Part shown: one piece after another, positions 45,220 through 61,442 of the stretch
Layout: each line of letters begins with the position of its first letter
Numbering within the stretch: the stretch's first letter is position 1
Origin: Phaeosaccion multiseriatum
Taxonomy: Eukaryota; Ochrophyta, other classes
DNA: 64,000 bases
Direction of reading: 5' to 3'
NCBI GenBank assembly: GCA_965112735.1
Contig: OZ218961.1
Span: forward strand, 2,046,001 to 2,110,000
The notes under the pieces: model-generated
The model's input: only the letters and a program-made list of their open reading frames with translations
Databases searched by the model: none
Told to the model about the DNA's origin: nothing
Position numbers and translations under genes: made by a program

Positions 45220-46806
45220 ATGTCTGCGCCACAATATCCTGCTGATGTGGCTCGGAGAAGTACTTTGGGGACGGCGGGGTTGAGAGTGGTGGCCGGCCTT
45301 TTCACGATGGAGAAAGCCCTGTGGGGCGTGAGCAGGGAGGTGGATGAGGTCACCTCCCGCACTCTGGTGATCAACGCCGAGATGCCTGAAGACGTCCAGC
45401 AGCGTATGCTGAGCATCCTGGAGCAGCAGCAAGCGCATGAAGGAAAATGCCACACTCTTCTTGGTTCTTCCCGGCTGCGGAGGTGGGGGGTGCGGGGGGG
45501 GGAGCAGCTTGAATGCGCGCAGGGGCAGCGAAGTCAAGAAGCTGGACTGAATGGGAGGAGAGGCTTCTTCCGCGCCGCCGCTGTGCTCCTCGGTCTGAGG
45601 AGGGGACTTCCCGAACTTACATGTGCGGACGAGGCCCTCGTGGCGAGGGCCTTGGTGCTATTGCCCAAATCGATCAAGCGCGTTTGTTTTTCCAACTTTT
45701 TCAATCAGCACGTGGCGGTGCCTAGCACAGTGGAGGAGTTAATAGTCGGTTGGCGATACAATCGGCCAATTGCTCTCCCACCCTCTCTGCGGAAACTCAT
45801 CTTTCTCAACGGCGCGGTGTTTGACCAGACGATTGGCCTCTTGCCGAGTACGCTGGAAGTAGTGGTATTTCCCTCGAGATTTGATGAACCCGTTGTCCTT
45901 CCGAGCTCGCTCAAGGAGGTGGAGTTCGGGCTGTATTTCGATCGCCCAGTCGTTTTCCCTCCTTCGGTGAGGAAGATACGCTTTGGTCAGAACTTTAATC
46001 GAGCAAATGTGGTCCTGCCAACCTTGCTGGAGGAACTGGTCTTGGGTCTCCGCTACTCTCAGCGCATCGTCTTGCCGTCTTCGCTCAAGAGGATCACATT
46101 CGGATCATTCTTCGATCGTTCTGATGTCACTCTTCCGAGCTCGCTGGTGGAGATTGAGCTAGGTTTTCACTTCAATCAACACATCGTCTTTCCTGCGTCG
46201 GTCAAGAAGATTACCATGGGGGCGTTTTTTAATAGGCCCGATGTGGTCTTGCCCGGGGGGCTGGAGGAGCTGATTCTGGGTGATCGGTTCAACCAGCCCA
46301 TCGTGCTGCCCAGGTCGCTGAAGAAGCTCACCTTTAGCTCTCGCTTTAATCAGCCACTGGACCTGCCACCTGCGCTCGAATCGCTGGTCTTCACGTACGG
46401 CTTTCAAGAGCCTCAATTCAACCTCCCTCTGGACCTCCCTGCTTCTCTTCGGGTTCTCAGCCTGGGAAGGGCGTACACCCACCCCTTGGAGAGTCTGCCG
46501 GCTGGCCTGCAATGGCTTGGGATTGGAGACCACTGCCGGCTGCCTGCGCATCTACCCGAGGGGCTCAAGGTGAACTACCTTGGGCCTCCGTTGGCACCCT
46601 ACGATGGGCCCTCTTACCGGCACCCCGACGATTCCGATTCCGATTCCATGGACGATGCCTTCTCCGATCTCGAAGGGGGCGTGGACAATCGAATCGTCAG
46701 TGCAGACATCTGGGCGCTTCCCATGGTGACGTACCCCGCACTTGCCTACTCCGGGCCACACGAAAACGAAGCTTCCTCCGCCCACCGCGACGAACTGTAT
46801 TTATAG
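45220..46806 (+). CDS. FNIP/leucine-rich-like repeat protein, 528 aa
   Basis: From about residue 165 to 430 the protein is a tandem of 22-23-residue FNIP-type repeats, for example FNQHVAVPSTVEELIVG, FDRPVVFPPSVRKIRFG, FNQHIVFPASVKKITMG and FNQPIVLPRSLKKLTFS. These match the FN.P..LP.SL..L.FG consensus known mainly from Dictyostelium and giant-virus proteins and also from algae. The repeats fold like leucine-rich repeats and bind other proteins. The N-terminal about 150 residues are unique and include a Gln-rich helix (LSILEQQQAHEG). The C-terminus is acidic (DDSDSDSMDDAFSDLEGG). The start at 45220 is the first ATG after a non-ATG open stretch. A short intron near 45480-45560, where the sequence is G-rich, cannot be excluded. 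The partner and location are unknown. Confidence 0.85.
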   Translation: MSAPQYPADVARRSTLGTAGLRVVAGLFTMEKALWGVSREVDEVTSRTLVINAEMPEDVQQRMLSILEQQQAHEGKCHTLLGSSRLRRWGVRGGEQLECAQGQRSQEAGLNGRRGFFRAAAVLLGLRRGLPELTCADEALVARALVLLPKSIKRVCFSNFFNQHVAVPSTVEELIVGWRYNRPIALPPSLRKLIFLNGAVFDQTIGLLPSTLEVVVFPSRFDEPVVLPSSLKEVEFGLYFDRPVVFPPSVRKIRFGQNFNRANVVLPTLLEELVLGLRYSQRIVLPSSLKRITFGSFFDRSDVTLPSSLVEIELGFHFNQHIVFPASVKKITMGAFFNRPDVVLPGGLEELILGDRFNQPIVLPRSLKKLTFSSRFNQPLDLPPALESLVFTYGFQEPQFNLPLDLPASLRVLSLGRAYTHPLESLPAGLQWLGIGDHCRLPAHLPEGLKVNYLGPPLAPYDGPSYRHPDDSDSDSMDDAFSDLEGGVDNRIVSADIWALPMVTYPALAYSGPHENEASSAHRDELYL

Positions 46807-47084
46807 TTTGTTGATGTTAGAATTTTAAAAAATATGAAGTAATGATATTTTAGGGGATGGATCCGAATTGTAATATGCGAAGCGACGCTGCTATCTTGTC
46901 TTGTCTTGGTGTATAGATCCTCTACTTAGCTGTTGTTTCGCCTACAATCGTGCATTTGTAGTCTTGCTTTTGGTTCCGAGAAGAGATATCGAGGAGAGTC
47001 TTCGGTCGTTTTCGAGAGACCACAGAGGCTCGTGTTGGTCATCCAAACGATTCGAAAAGGGGCGATTGCTTCAAAAATTAGGTC

Positions 47085-47855
47085 ATGGTGCTGCGTCACC
47101 ACCTGCCGCGAGAAGCCTCATGCCCGCCGACTCCGAGCGGCGCGGAGACTGTCTTCATCTCCCAAAGGCAGTCTGTCCCTACCAAGGATATGCGCATCCT
47201 ACCCTGTGTCCCGATGGCTTTCCGAACTGACGATGGCCTTCGCCACGGCGCCCCGGGATGCTTGCTGCTCTGCGATGCCCATAATCGTCGCTATGGACTG
47301 GACGAGCCGCTTCGCTGGGGACAGGCGCGAAGCGATGAAGGCGATGGGGAGCTCGCGAGGCCGAAGCTGCTAGCCGATAGCCCATCTGAAGAGCAGTCAT
47401 GCGCCCTCTGGGGGAACGTCGCGCTGTCTTTGGGACATCCCGCGATGCTGGCGAGGGTGACGGAGAGCAGCGCGGCTTGTCCTAAGTACAATCGCTGCCT
47501 TCCAAGGGAGAGTGACATCCGATTAACGCCCGTGACGAGTCGACAGAAGGGCGCGAGTGGCGGCAGAAAACACAGCGCGAGTACCGTTGTCACCAGCGTC
47601 AGCGACAGCAGCAACAGCAACGCTAGCACCAGTACCAAGAGCAAAAGCACCAACGACAGAGGGAGAAGCAGCAGTAGGCGGCGGCAGGGCGGTCTCAAAC
47701 GCAAGCTGCGGAGCGCTTCCTCGGGGGCGAAAGGCTCGAAGGCGGAGGGGAACCGCCAAATTAAAGGGGTAGACGTGGACAGATCTGGCGAGGCTCGTCG
47801 TCCCATCGCTTCTTCGAGTCGCAGTAGAAGGCCCCTGCCTCTCCTTCTTCCTTCC

Positions 47856-47886
<31 letters not shown>

Positions 47887-49735
47887 CCACCAGCAGCTTC
47901 GGCTTCTCAAGCGGCGGCGCAGTCGACATGACCGAGCCGCTGCTGGACCACCAACTGCTACTGCTGCGACAGTCCGACTCCTCTGCCTCGCTCTCTTGCA
48001 GCCCGACACCGAGACCACACGGCCCCGTGTGTGTATCCTCGACCTTGACGGCCCCCCAAGCAGAGTCGGGAAAGGCGGAGGCGGACATAAGTAAGACGTC
48101 GTGTCCAAAGCGAGAGACGGGGTTGACCTTCGTCCACACGCGGCTGGGAGAGGAGGGGGAGGAGGGGGCGGGGCAAGAAGGACGCCTTGCTCCTGCTGTG
48201 CCTCTCGAGCCGCTTCCTCTCTCCCTCGCGCAACTTCCACCCCTTGGTCTGCTGCAACTGAGCCTGGGAACAGGAGGAGGAGGAGGAGGAGGAGGAGGAG
48301 GAGGAGGAGGAGGAGGAGGAGGAGGAGGAGGACGAGGAGGAGACGGCGGCGGCGGAGGAGGAGGAGGAGGACGACGAGGAGGAAGGGGCGGCTCGGAAGG
48401 AGAAGACGGAGGGGTAGAGGCACCACAGTGGCCATGGTGGCGATGGGGGCGGTCGCAGCAGAGAAGCTCAAACTACGATAGCAAGCAAGGGCAGCAGCAC
48501 CCCACACAGCGGCGACAGCAGCAGCAGCAGCAACCACCGCCACTGCCACCACCACTCGTCACCCGCCCCTTCGAGCATGACCTTTTCTCTCCCCTGTTGC
48601 AGGGGGGAGTCAAACCATCATCATCGTCATTCTCGCAGCAGGTGTCGTCCCATTCTCACCCTCATCCCGCCGAGGAGAGGAGGAGGGGCTTCTCCTGGAT
48701 GACACAGGCGGGTGATTGCGAGCAGGAGAAGGAGAAGAAGAAGACGAGACGGGAGGAAGAAGGGGAGGAGGTGGAGCATCGCTGCTTCGTCGACTCTGCT
48801 GAAAGTGTGGTGTCGGTGCCCATCGACGGCGCCCCCCTCTGCGTGGAAGACCATCACTCCTGGACGTCGCGTACCACAGTCATGGGAGCCACAGCAGTTG
48901 GTGGTACAGCAGCAGCGGCGGCGGCGACGACGAGGAAGACTACGCCGCGCCCGTTCCGCGCTGGCCCTGAGCAAAGGTCGTCCTGTCCAGCATGGGTCAA
49001 GCAGACAGCCACACGAGGAGGAGGAACAGGAGCAGGAGCAGGAGGAGGAGGAGGAGCGGTAGGAGGACAGGGATACAGGGGGACTAAAGATTCTCTCTTG
49101 CGCCTCCTGAGACCTGCCGCGAGTGTGAGCGCGTACGTGAGAGGCAGCGGCGACAGACTGAAGATCAGGGGAGGTGCGGACGACATCAAGAGTCTCATCG
49201 CCCTCCGCCCCATCACCTCCACCTCCATCGCCGTCGACAAATGTGATAACAGTCCCGACACTAACAAGCCTGCGCCTGCGACACTGTCCAAGGCATTCCT
49301 CCATGTCATCGGTAAGCTTAGGGGAGGCACGCACGCACGCACGCACGCAAGTGGAGGTGTCGCAATTCATCATTCTGCCGGTGTGTTCTGGTACCTTCCC
49401 CCTTTGATAGAGGCAACGCAACTAACTGAAGATGCAAGCAGGGCATACCGCGCCTCAAATTGTACCACCAACAAGCGTAGGAAGGAGTGAGAGGAGGGGA
49501 GGGGACTGCTTGTTCGCTCCGATATCATCGTTGGTTTGGTGTGTGTGTGCGTGTGTATGTTTGTGTGTATGTGTGTGTCTGTTTGTGTGTGTGTGTGAGA
49601 GAGATAGTGTGTGTGTACAATGGCTTCTCCATCATGTATTCACCCCGACCCTCTCTTTGGCGCATCGCCTTCCCCGCCTCTCTCTCTCCCTTTCTCTCTA
49701 TCTCTCTCTCTCTCGCTCTCACTCTCTCCCTCTCC

Positions 49736-49776
<41 letters not shown>

Positions 49777-52114
49777 ACTTTCTCCTCTGCTTCATTACTG
49801 CTTCTTGTTCGAAACGCGTTGTTGCTTTGGCGCTGTTGGCTTTGCTTTGCTTTGCCATGAGTCACAGACGGAACGACGACACAGCCCGGAGTACCAACAC
49901 GCATCCAGGCCGCGAGGCTTCACACAGCACGGGCCAGGACACTGGCACTGCAGCATCGCGCTCAGGCCCAGGCTATGTTAGGAGGGGGGTTGGAGCTTGC
50001 ACCACCGGCGGCAGCAGCGGCAGTGTCGCCCGCGCCCACACCCTTCCCCTCGGGGACCTCGGGAGGCAGCAGAAGAATGATCTTCCCTCTTCCTCTCGCG
50101 GGCAAGGGTGGTGGCAGCACAAAGCGGGGGGATGAGTACACGAAACTTGGCCACTCCTCCATCCACTGCCTTCCTTCCTCCTCCTCCTCCTCCTTCTCCT
50201 CTCTCGGGTGTCTTCCGCTTCTCTTGCATCCTCTTGGCAACAGCGTACGCAAAGGAGGATGGGGAGGAGGGGGGACGGCAGTCGATGGGGGAGGCACACT
50301 CAAGGACGACTCGGAGTCACTTCTCCTCCTACCCGTCCCCGGTGGGCGCCGACAGGACAGCCGTGTGTACTTAGGTGCCGGGGGGCAACAAGAAGAAGAA
50401 GAGAGAAAAGGTGAGTGAGAAGGAGCAGAGTGAAGGCAGGTCGGGGGCAGCCAGCGATGCCCACCTATCCGCTGCGCCCGCCACCCCTGTGTGAAGGAGG
50501 TGAGGTCTTCCTTCCTCTCGTGCTGGCCGAGCTGAGGTGTATCACCAACCCCCCCGCCTCACTCCTCCCCTGGCCGCTCACTTGGCTCCTCACTCCTCGC
50601 TCTTCGCTGCTCTCCCTATACTTTGCTTCACACCGCACACCGCCTCCCTCCCTCCCTCCCTCCCTCCCTCCTCCGCAGCAGCAACAATTGGCGACGACGA
50701 AGGCGACGACTCTACCAAGTGAGGCATGAAGCGTGCGGCGCCCCCCCCCCCACCGAGAACAAGAAGCCCGAGCCGCGACCACCCCCCTTCTCCCCGTCTT
50801 TTGCCGCGGGGTGAGCAGCAGGAGAAGCCTCTCCAACGAGACGAGGGAGCCGACAGGTGCTGTCGAGAAGCGGCAGCGAGCAGTGGTGGTGGTGGCCGTG
50901 GGGACAAGGGCAGTGGGAGAAGTGGGGGTGGCGTGGGGGTGGTGAACCCATACACTACTCCTACTCGGAGGGGCTCTCACGCCAAGCAGGAGGGTGGAGG
51001 GGGAGTGGAGGGGGCAAGGCAAGCGGCGAAGGAACTAGCGAACAAGAAGTCCAGGTATCACGAGCAGAAGCAGCAGCCGCAGAAGTTGGTGATACAGCAG
51101 GAGAAGGAGCGGCAGCCGCCGTCGAGCACCTCCCTGACGCACAATAGGCCCAGCGCGGGGATGGGAGCTTGCTCTCATGGTGCCCGGAGCACTGTGCTAC
51201 CCAAGGGGGGGCGCGACATAGACCCACCGGGGTCGGGCAAGGAGAACACCAGCAGCATCAGCACCAACACCAATGACATCGGCCAGAACACTGACACCAG
51301 CAGCAGCAGCAGCAGCAGTAAGAACAAGAAGAGCAACAAGAAGAAGAAGAAGGTAGCCAAAGTCAAACCTGCGGGTGAGAAGAAGGAGAAGGAGAAGCGG
51401 AAGGGGAAGGGGAAGGAGAAGGAGAAAGGGAATGAGAAGAAGCGCGGCAGCAACCAAGGCCAGAAGGCGGGGGGTGGTTGCGGGCCTGCTGCTGCTGGTG
51501 CTCCTTGTTCCACCAACAGTAGGAACAACACCAACAGCCCCACCACCGACGACAACGAGGCCAGAGCTAAGCAGCAGCGCCTCGGTGAGAGAGGAGAAGC
51601 AACAAGAGCCTTTCTTCATGAGCCCCAGCCTCCTCTTTGTGGTGCTGGCCCTGCTCGCCGCAACAACAGCAGCAGAGAGGATAATAGCAGCAGCGGTGAG
51701 GGCCTGCCTAGAGAGGGGTGTACAAGAGAGGACAGCCGCATGGCGGGGAGCAATGTGGCCCCACGCGCTGACCAGGGGGCTGGGTACTGCCCAGGGGGGG
51801 CATCGTGGGGAGCAGCAGGGGCGGGTGGGAGCCCACCGGGGGAGAATCCGGGGGGGGACCCAGGGGGGGTTGCGTCAGCATGGGCAGGGGCAGGGCAGAG
51901 AGGTGAGCACAGGAGTGAGTACAGGCGCCAGCGGAGGAGTGAGAGGGGTGAGCAGAGGGGTGCGAGTCGTCAGCAGGGTGCCCAACAGCAGAATGGGTCG
52001 AGGCAGCAGCAGCAGCAGTTGGTGATACAGCAGGAGCCCAGCATTGAGGGTAGCCTGTCCTGCGCAGATATGCTTGACCTCTTCTTCTCGCTCCGACGCC
52101 GGCAAGACCAATAG
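47085..52114 (+). CDS. Disordered Ser/Lys/Gly-rich protein of unknown function, multi-exon (model tentative)
   Basis: Proposed exons with consistent phase are 47085-49311, 49868-50410, 50679-50718 and later coding text to 52114. The junction at 49311/49868 reads FLHVID followed by GTTTQPGVPTRIQAAR. The 40-bp exon reads AATIGDDEGDDSTK and ends at a donor, CAA|GTGAGG. If it is not spliced there, the frame stops at 50720 (TGA) and then reopens in the same frame at an ATG (50726). Downstream text includes RSLSNETREPTGAVEKRQR, AKELANKKSRYHEQKQQP and a Lys-rich block (51330-51450). The C-terminus is SLSCADMLDLFFSLRRRQDQ. The first exon is Ser-, Arg- and Gly-rich with SGDRLKIRGGADDIKSLIAL near its end. 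No domain was recognised. The start and several joins are guesses; it could be two transcripts. Confidence 0.4.
48268..48385. repeat. GGA array encoding poly-Gly
   Basis: GGA units with GAC/GGC interruptions lie in the first exon of the disordered protein. Confidence 0.9.
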
Positions 52115-52607
52115 CACGGCACTGTCAACAGCTGGCGAGGTGTTGAGGGCGGGGGTTGTACTACCAACATACCAACATACAAACAGAACACAGGCACGTC
52201 AAAGATAGAAGTGCGACTACTCGCATCCACCAGTGGGAGTAGAAGTGATCACTCCTCCCATCAGTGCCCCGTCAGTGCATCCATTGCCGTTGAGACTCGT
52301 CCATGCATGCCGTCATTCATTCCTTTCAACGTCACAAGGTACCAAAAGGAAGTAGAAAATTTTCAATTTGTTGACCCCGACCAATATCGATATCGAGAAC
52401 CAACATCGATGCGCTCACAGAGTCATTCGTCCGACTCCTCCATCCGTTTCCATCCACTGCCATCACCACTCCTCCATCCATTGCCATCCACTGCCATCCC
52501 CTACTCTCCCTTTTTTGGCGAGTCAGGTCGGGCAGGGCGCCTTGAAGCGGCTGGACGACATGCACTCGCGCGAGAACCTAGCCCTCTGTCCGTCTCTTCC
52601 TCTCTCT

Positions 52608-52669
<62 letters not shown>

Positions 52670-52793
52670 ATCGACCTCCTCCTGTCTCTCGCCCTCGATC
52701 TCACTCACTTTCCGTGCGAGCCCCACCTCCCCTCCCTCCCTCCTTTCAGCATAATCTTACGTAAAAAAGAAGTAAGAGTTGCACCATAAGTCA
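52115..52793. other. Convergent 3' region between the disordered-protein gene and the kinase
   Basis: It contains CCATCCACTGCCATC words (52447-52500) and a CT/GT run (52600-52670). A short open stretch after GAGTCAG at 52526 reads GQGALKRLDDMHSRENLA and could be an unlinked exon. Nothing else is supported. Confidence 0.4.
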
Positions 52794-57150
<4,357 letters not shown>

Positions 57151-57444
57151 TGTGTTGCTCCCTTGTTCCTAAAGCCCTTCCGACGTTACAAGCTGCAGCT
57201 CCCTCGCGACCCATGCTCCTGCCTCGTCATTGAACGACCTTGGCTACCGCAACCACATCTCCTTCCCCTTCATCGCAGGAACTTCGTGGGGTATAAGATC
57301 TTAGGAGAGAGAGGGAGAAAAGGTGGAAGAACGATGCCTGATTTGTGAGAAATGAGAAATTCAACAGCCGGCCGTAGAGGACCATCGAATCAATCCTCTC
57401 CCCAAACCCCAATCCCAAACCACTCTTGGCTGCCCTGTGCAGCA
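57151..57444. promoter_or_regulatory. Short divergent promoter region shared by the kinase and PurL genes
   Basis: Only 294 bp separate the kinase ATG (57150, -) from the PurL ATG (57445, +). Both 5' UTRs and both core promoters must therefore fit here unless upstream non-coding exons exist. No TATA box was recognised. Inferred from gene arrangement only. Confidence 0.5.
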
Positions 57445-60400
57445 ATGGCAGCAGCTGGGGCAGAGAGTACGGGTGCTTTATCTCGGACAGGCACCCCTCT
57501 GTTGCTGCTTCTCGTCGTCGCCCTGCGGTTGCCTCGCGATGTGGACGGCTTTGGCCCGCCAAATATGCGACCACATGCACAACCAAGGCTTGCACAGAGG
57601 ACACCCACACGGCAGGAACCGGCTGCTAGACATGGTCTAAGGCGTAGAAAGAGGCCTATGCACGCATCGGACGAGTGTGGTGACGGTAGATGTATCAGCA
57701 GCGGTAGTGCTGCCAATGGGCGAAGGAGGAGGAGAGGGAGGAGACGACATCCTGCCCCGGGCAGCAGCTTTGGAGACGATTGGCTTCGCAGCGAGGACGA
57801 TAACGACTTCTCTGCACCTTTGCCTCCCCGTGGCGGTGCTGGGGCCCTCCACATGGGCGCAGGCCAAGACCCAGGAGCACGGGCACTCGTCTCAGAGGTG
57901 GAGGGAGCGACGGGAGGAGGAGCAGGAGGAGGAGCAGCCACCTCCACCCTCCCGCTACGCGATTCAGATTCAACCTCGGTAGCACCCCTGCCTCCCTCCT
58001 CGTCACCCCCTCCGGTGGCAATAGGGGCACCCTCCGGGGGAGTGGTCAGCAGCAGCGTGGTCAGCAGCAGCGGCATGGTTACAGAGTCCCTCTCCCTGCC
58101 TTCTTCATCGGCTTCGCGAGCTCGAGGTCCGTCCGAGTGGCCCTCCTCCTCATCACCACCAGCAGCGTCAGCACCAGTAGCGCCAGCAGCAGCCACAGGA
58201 GTTGTTGATACAGTGCTACTGCGCTTCACCCGAGGCCCTGAGGCAGGAAGGGCCCTCTCGGAGCGAGCGCTGCGGCTATTGGCAGGGCACGGTGTGACTG
58301 CTGTGCAGACACAAGAGCTCTTCACTGTGCAAGTGCAGCAGTTGGTGATACAGGAGCAGGAGCAAAAGGAGGAGGAAGAGGAGGAGAAGGAGGAGGAGGA
58401 GGAGGAGGAGGAGGAGGAGGAGGAGGAGGAGGAGGAGGGAGGCCAGGCAGCGAGGAGGCGGATGGCAGCGCATCGGGAGAAGCATCGGTACGCCCCGCTT
58501 CTCCCTGAGCGAGAGATGGGCTTGCTGCAGAGCCTTCTTGGATGGGTGGATGGGGAAGGGATGATGCACAAGGCACAAGCGCTCCCGATTGAGATGGCAA
58601 TAGATGGCAAGGATCAGATGGCAATGGATGGCAAGGATCAGAGGGTGGGAGAGGGGACGGGTCGTCTGAGGAGGAAAAGAAAGAGGGTCACCGCGCGAGT
58701 AGAGGAACAGAAGGAGCAGCAACAGCAGCAGTTGGTGATACAGCAGCAGGAGCAGCAGCAGCAGCAGCAGCAGCAGGGCGGGGAAGGGGAAGAGGGTGGG
58801 GAGTCCCAGTCCAAGTCTCAGTCTCAATTTGAGTTTCAGTGTCCGCGGCAAGTAAGGGAGGTAGATGACGAGGTCGAGATCGAGATCGAGATTGGCCCAC
58901 GCGCCCACATGGTGTCTGCATGGAGCAGCAATGCCGTGTCTGTGCTCAGGGCCGTGGGGCTTGGGCAAGTGCGGAGGGTGGAAAGGAGCCGGAGATACAC
59001 CCTCACCCTCCGAGGGGTAGGGGAGGAGGAGGAGGAGGAGGAGGAGGAGGAGGAGGAGGGTGGGGGAGGGGAGCTGCTGTCGTCTGTGGCTAGTGCTAGT
59101 GCTGCTACTACTACTGCTGCTGCTACTCCTCCTGCTGCTGGATCACCAACTGCTGTACCAGGCCGGGCGCGGGAGGAGCAGGAGCAGGATCAGGAGGCGG
59201 AGGCTAGTTTCTGGGAGAGCGCTCGAGGGCAGATGATCGTAGGGCTGCTCTCAGACCACATGACCGAACAGGTTCGATCCAATGGGGGAGGGGTTCCCAG
59301 CGCGGGGGAGGGGGTGGGGATGAATACCTGTTCCCGTGGACGGTTGCTGGGGGGGTGGCCGGCGGGGAAGTGCCCGTGCGGAGAAGCAAGACTGCACAAC
59401 AGACAGGCTGTATAACCCACGCAGGCAGCCAGCGAGCCCCAAGTGCAAGTAGCTGTCCACCCAACTCAAGCACCCAACTACCCGACTATCTCTGCCCTCC
59501 GTCTCTCTCTCTCCCTCTCTCACTCGCTCTCTTCGCCCCCCCCCCACCTCTCTCTCACCCTCTTCTCTCTCTACATACGCCCCCCCTCTCTCTCCATCTC
59601 TCTTCCCCTCCGCTCTCCCTCTCTCATCCTCTCTCTCTCTCCTCTCTCGCTGACCCCCCTCTCTCTCCCTCTCTCATCCTCTCTCTCTCCTCTCTCCCTG
59701 ACCCTCCTCTCTCTCTTCTCTCCTTCTCTCTCTCTCTCCCTCTGCCCCTCCCACATTCTCTCTCTATCCTTCAGGTGTACCCACGCGATGAAGCGGCGCT
59801 ATCGACCCTCTTCTCCAGGGCGTCTCGTGGTGTAAGAGGAGACAGAGGAGGAGATGGAGACTCTTCATCGCATGGGGCTGGGGCAGGGGCGACGGAGGGG
59901 AGGATGGCAGTGGATGGGGCAGCAGGAGGAGCGTTGAAGGTGCCGCTGCTGGCGGAGGGGGAGGCGGCCCTAGGGAGATTCAGCAGCACACACGGCCTTG
60001 GCTTCGGGCAGGTCAGTACTTGGTGTCAGTCAGTCAGGGCCTGGTGTCAGTCAGTCAGTACCTGGTATCAGTCAGTCAGTCAGTCAGTCGGTCAGTCAGT
60101 CAGTACCTGGTGTCAGTCAGTGGCTGGTGTCAGTCAGTCAGTCAGTACCTGGTGTCAGTCAGTCAGTCAGTACCTGGTTTCAGTTAGTGCCTGGTGTCAG
60201 TCAGTCAGTCAGTCAGTCAGTCAGTCAGTCAGTCAGTCAGTTCGTGGTGTCAGTCAGTTAGTACCTTGTGTCAGTCAGTCAGTTCCTGGTGTCAGTCAGT
60301 CAGTGCCTGGTGTCAGCGTGGTGTCAGTCAGTCAGTATTTCGGAACCAGGTGTCAAGCATTAGTACCTGGTGTCAGCTTGAGCTGGGTCCCCCCCTTCCA

Positions 60401-60727
60401 ACTTAGTTCCTGCCTTCCTTCCCCTCCTTCCCTCCCGCTCTCCCATTAACTGCCACCCCACCCCTCCCCCCATCCACTCCTATCCCCTCCTCTCTCTCTC
60501 CTCATCCTCCCTCCCCCCCCCCCCCCTCTCTCTCTCCTCTCTCTTTCCCCCTCTCTCTCTCCCTCTCTCCCTCTCTTCTCTCTCCTCTCTCTCTCTCCCC
60601 TCTCTCTCCTCTCCTCTCTCTCTCCTCTCTCCTCTCTCCTCTCTCTCTTCCTCTCTCTCTCCTCTCTCTTTCTCCCCTCTCTCTCCTCTCCTCTCCTCTC
60701 TCTCTCTCCCTCCGTCTCTCTCTCCCG

Positions 60728-60764
<37 letters not shown>

Positions 60765-61394
60765 ACTCCCCCCTCTCTCTCTCCTCTCCTCTCTCTCTCT
60801 CTCTGTATCGAGCAGTGGGAGAAGTCTTTCTACCGCCACATGTTCGAAAACGTTCTCAAGAGAGACCCCACAGACGTGGAGCTCTTTGGTGTGGGACAGA
60901 GCAACTCTGAGCACTGCAGGTGAGGGGTGGGAAGGGGATGGCAGTGGATGGGACTGGAGCGGAGATGGCAGTGGATGGGCCCACTGTTGGTCAAGTGAAA
61001 CTGAAACCACCCCTCTCTCTCTCTCTCTCTCTCCCCTCTCCCTCCCTCTTCTCTCTCCCCTCCTTCCTCTCTTTCTCTCCCTATCTCTCCCCCCCTTCCT
61101 CCCTCTCTCCATGTGCAGGCATTGGTTCTTCAACGGCCGCATCTTCATCGATGGCGTGGCTCAGCCGCACTCTCTGCTCGATGTTGTCAAGGGAACCTTG
61201 TCCCGTGTGATCGAGCAGCAGCAGCAGTTGGTGATACGTGACGAGGGCGGGCAAGGCGGGGACGAGAAGAGATGGGCAGGGACAGGGGAAGGGGAAGGGG
61301 AAGGGGACAACACCAATGACAATAGCGTCATTGCCTTCAGCGACAATTCCTCGGCGATTCGAGGCTTTCGAGTGCCCACTCTGGAGGGCAGAAG

Positions 61395-61442
<48 letters not shown>

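Noticed and set aside
47291-48555. Minus-strand Leu-rich open frames that look like membrane segments
   Set aside because: They are the complement of CAG/AGC and GGA repeats on the plus strand; poly-Leu is typical of antisense Ser/Gln codon runs.
51375-52025. Alternative frame with a signal-like hydrophobic stretch (MSPSLLFVVLALLAATTAAE)
   Set aside because: It overlaps the frame carrying the QLVIQ words and the terminal DMLDLFFSLRRRQDQ. The hydrophobic stretch comes from the same GCA/CTG-rich DNA. It cannot be fully excluded without cDNA.
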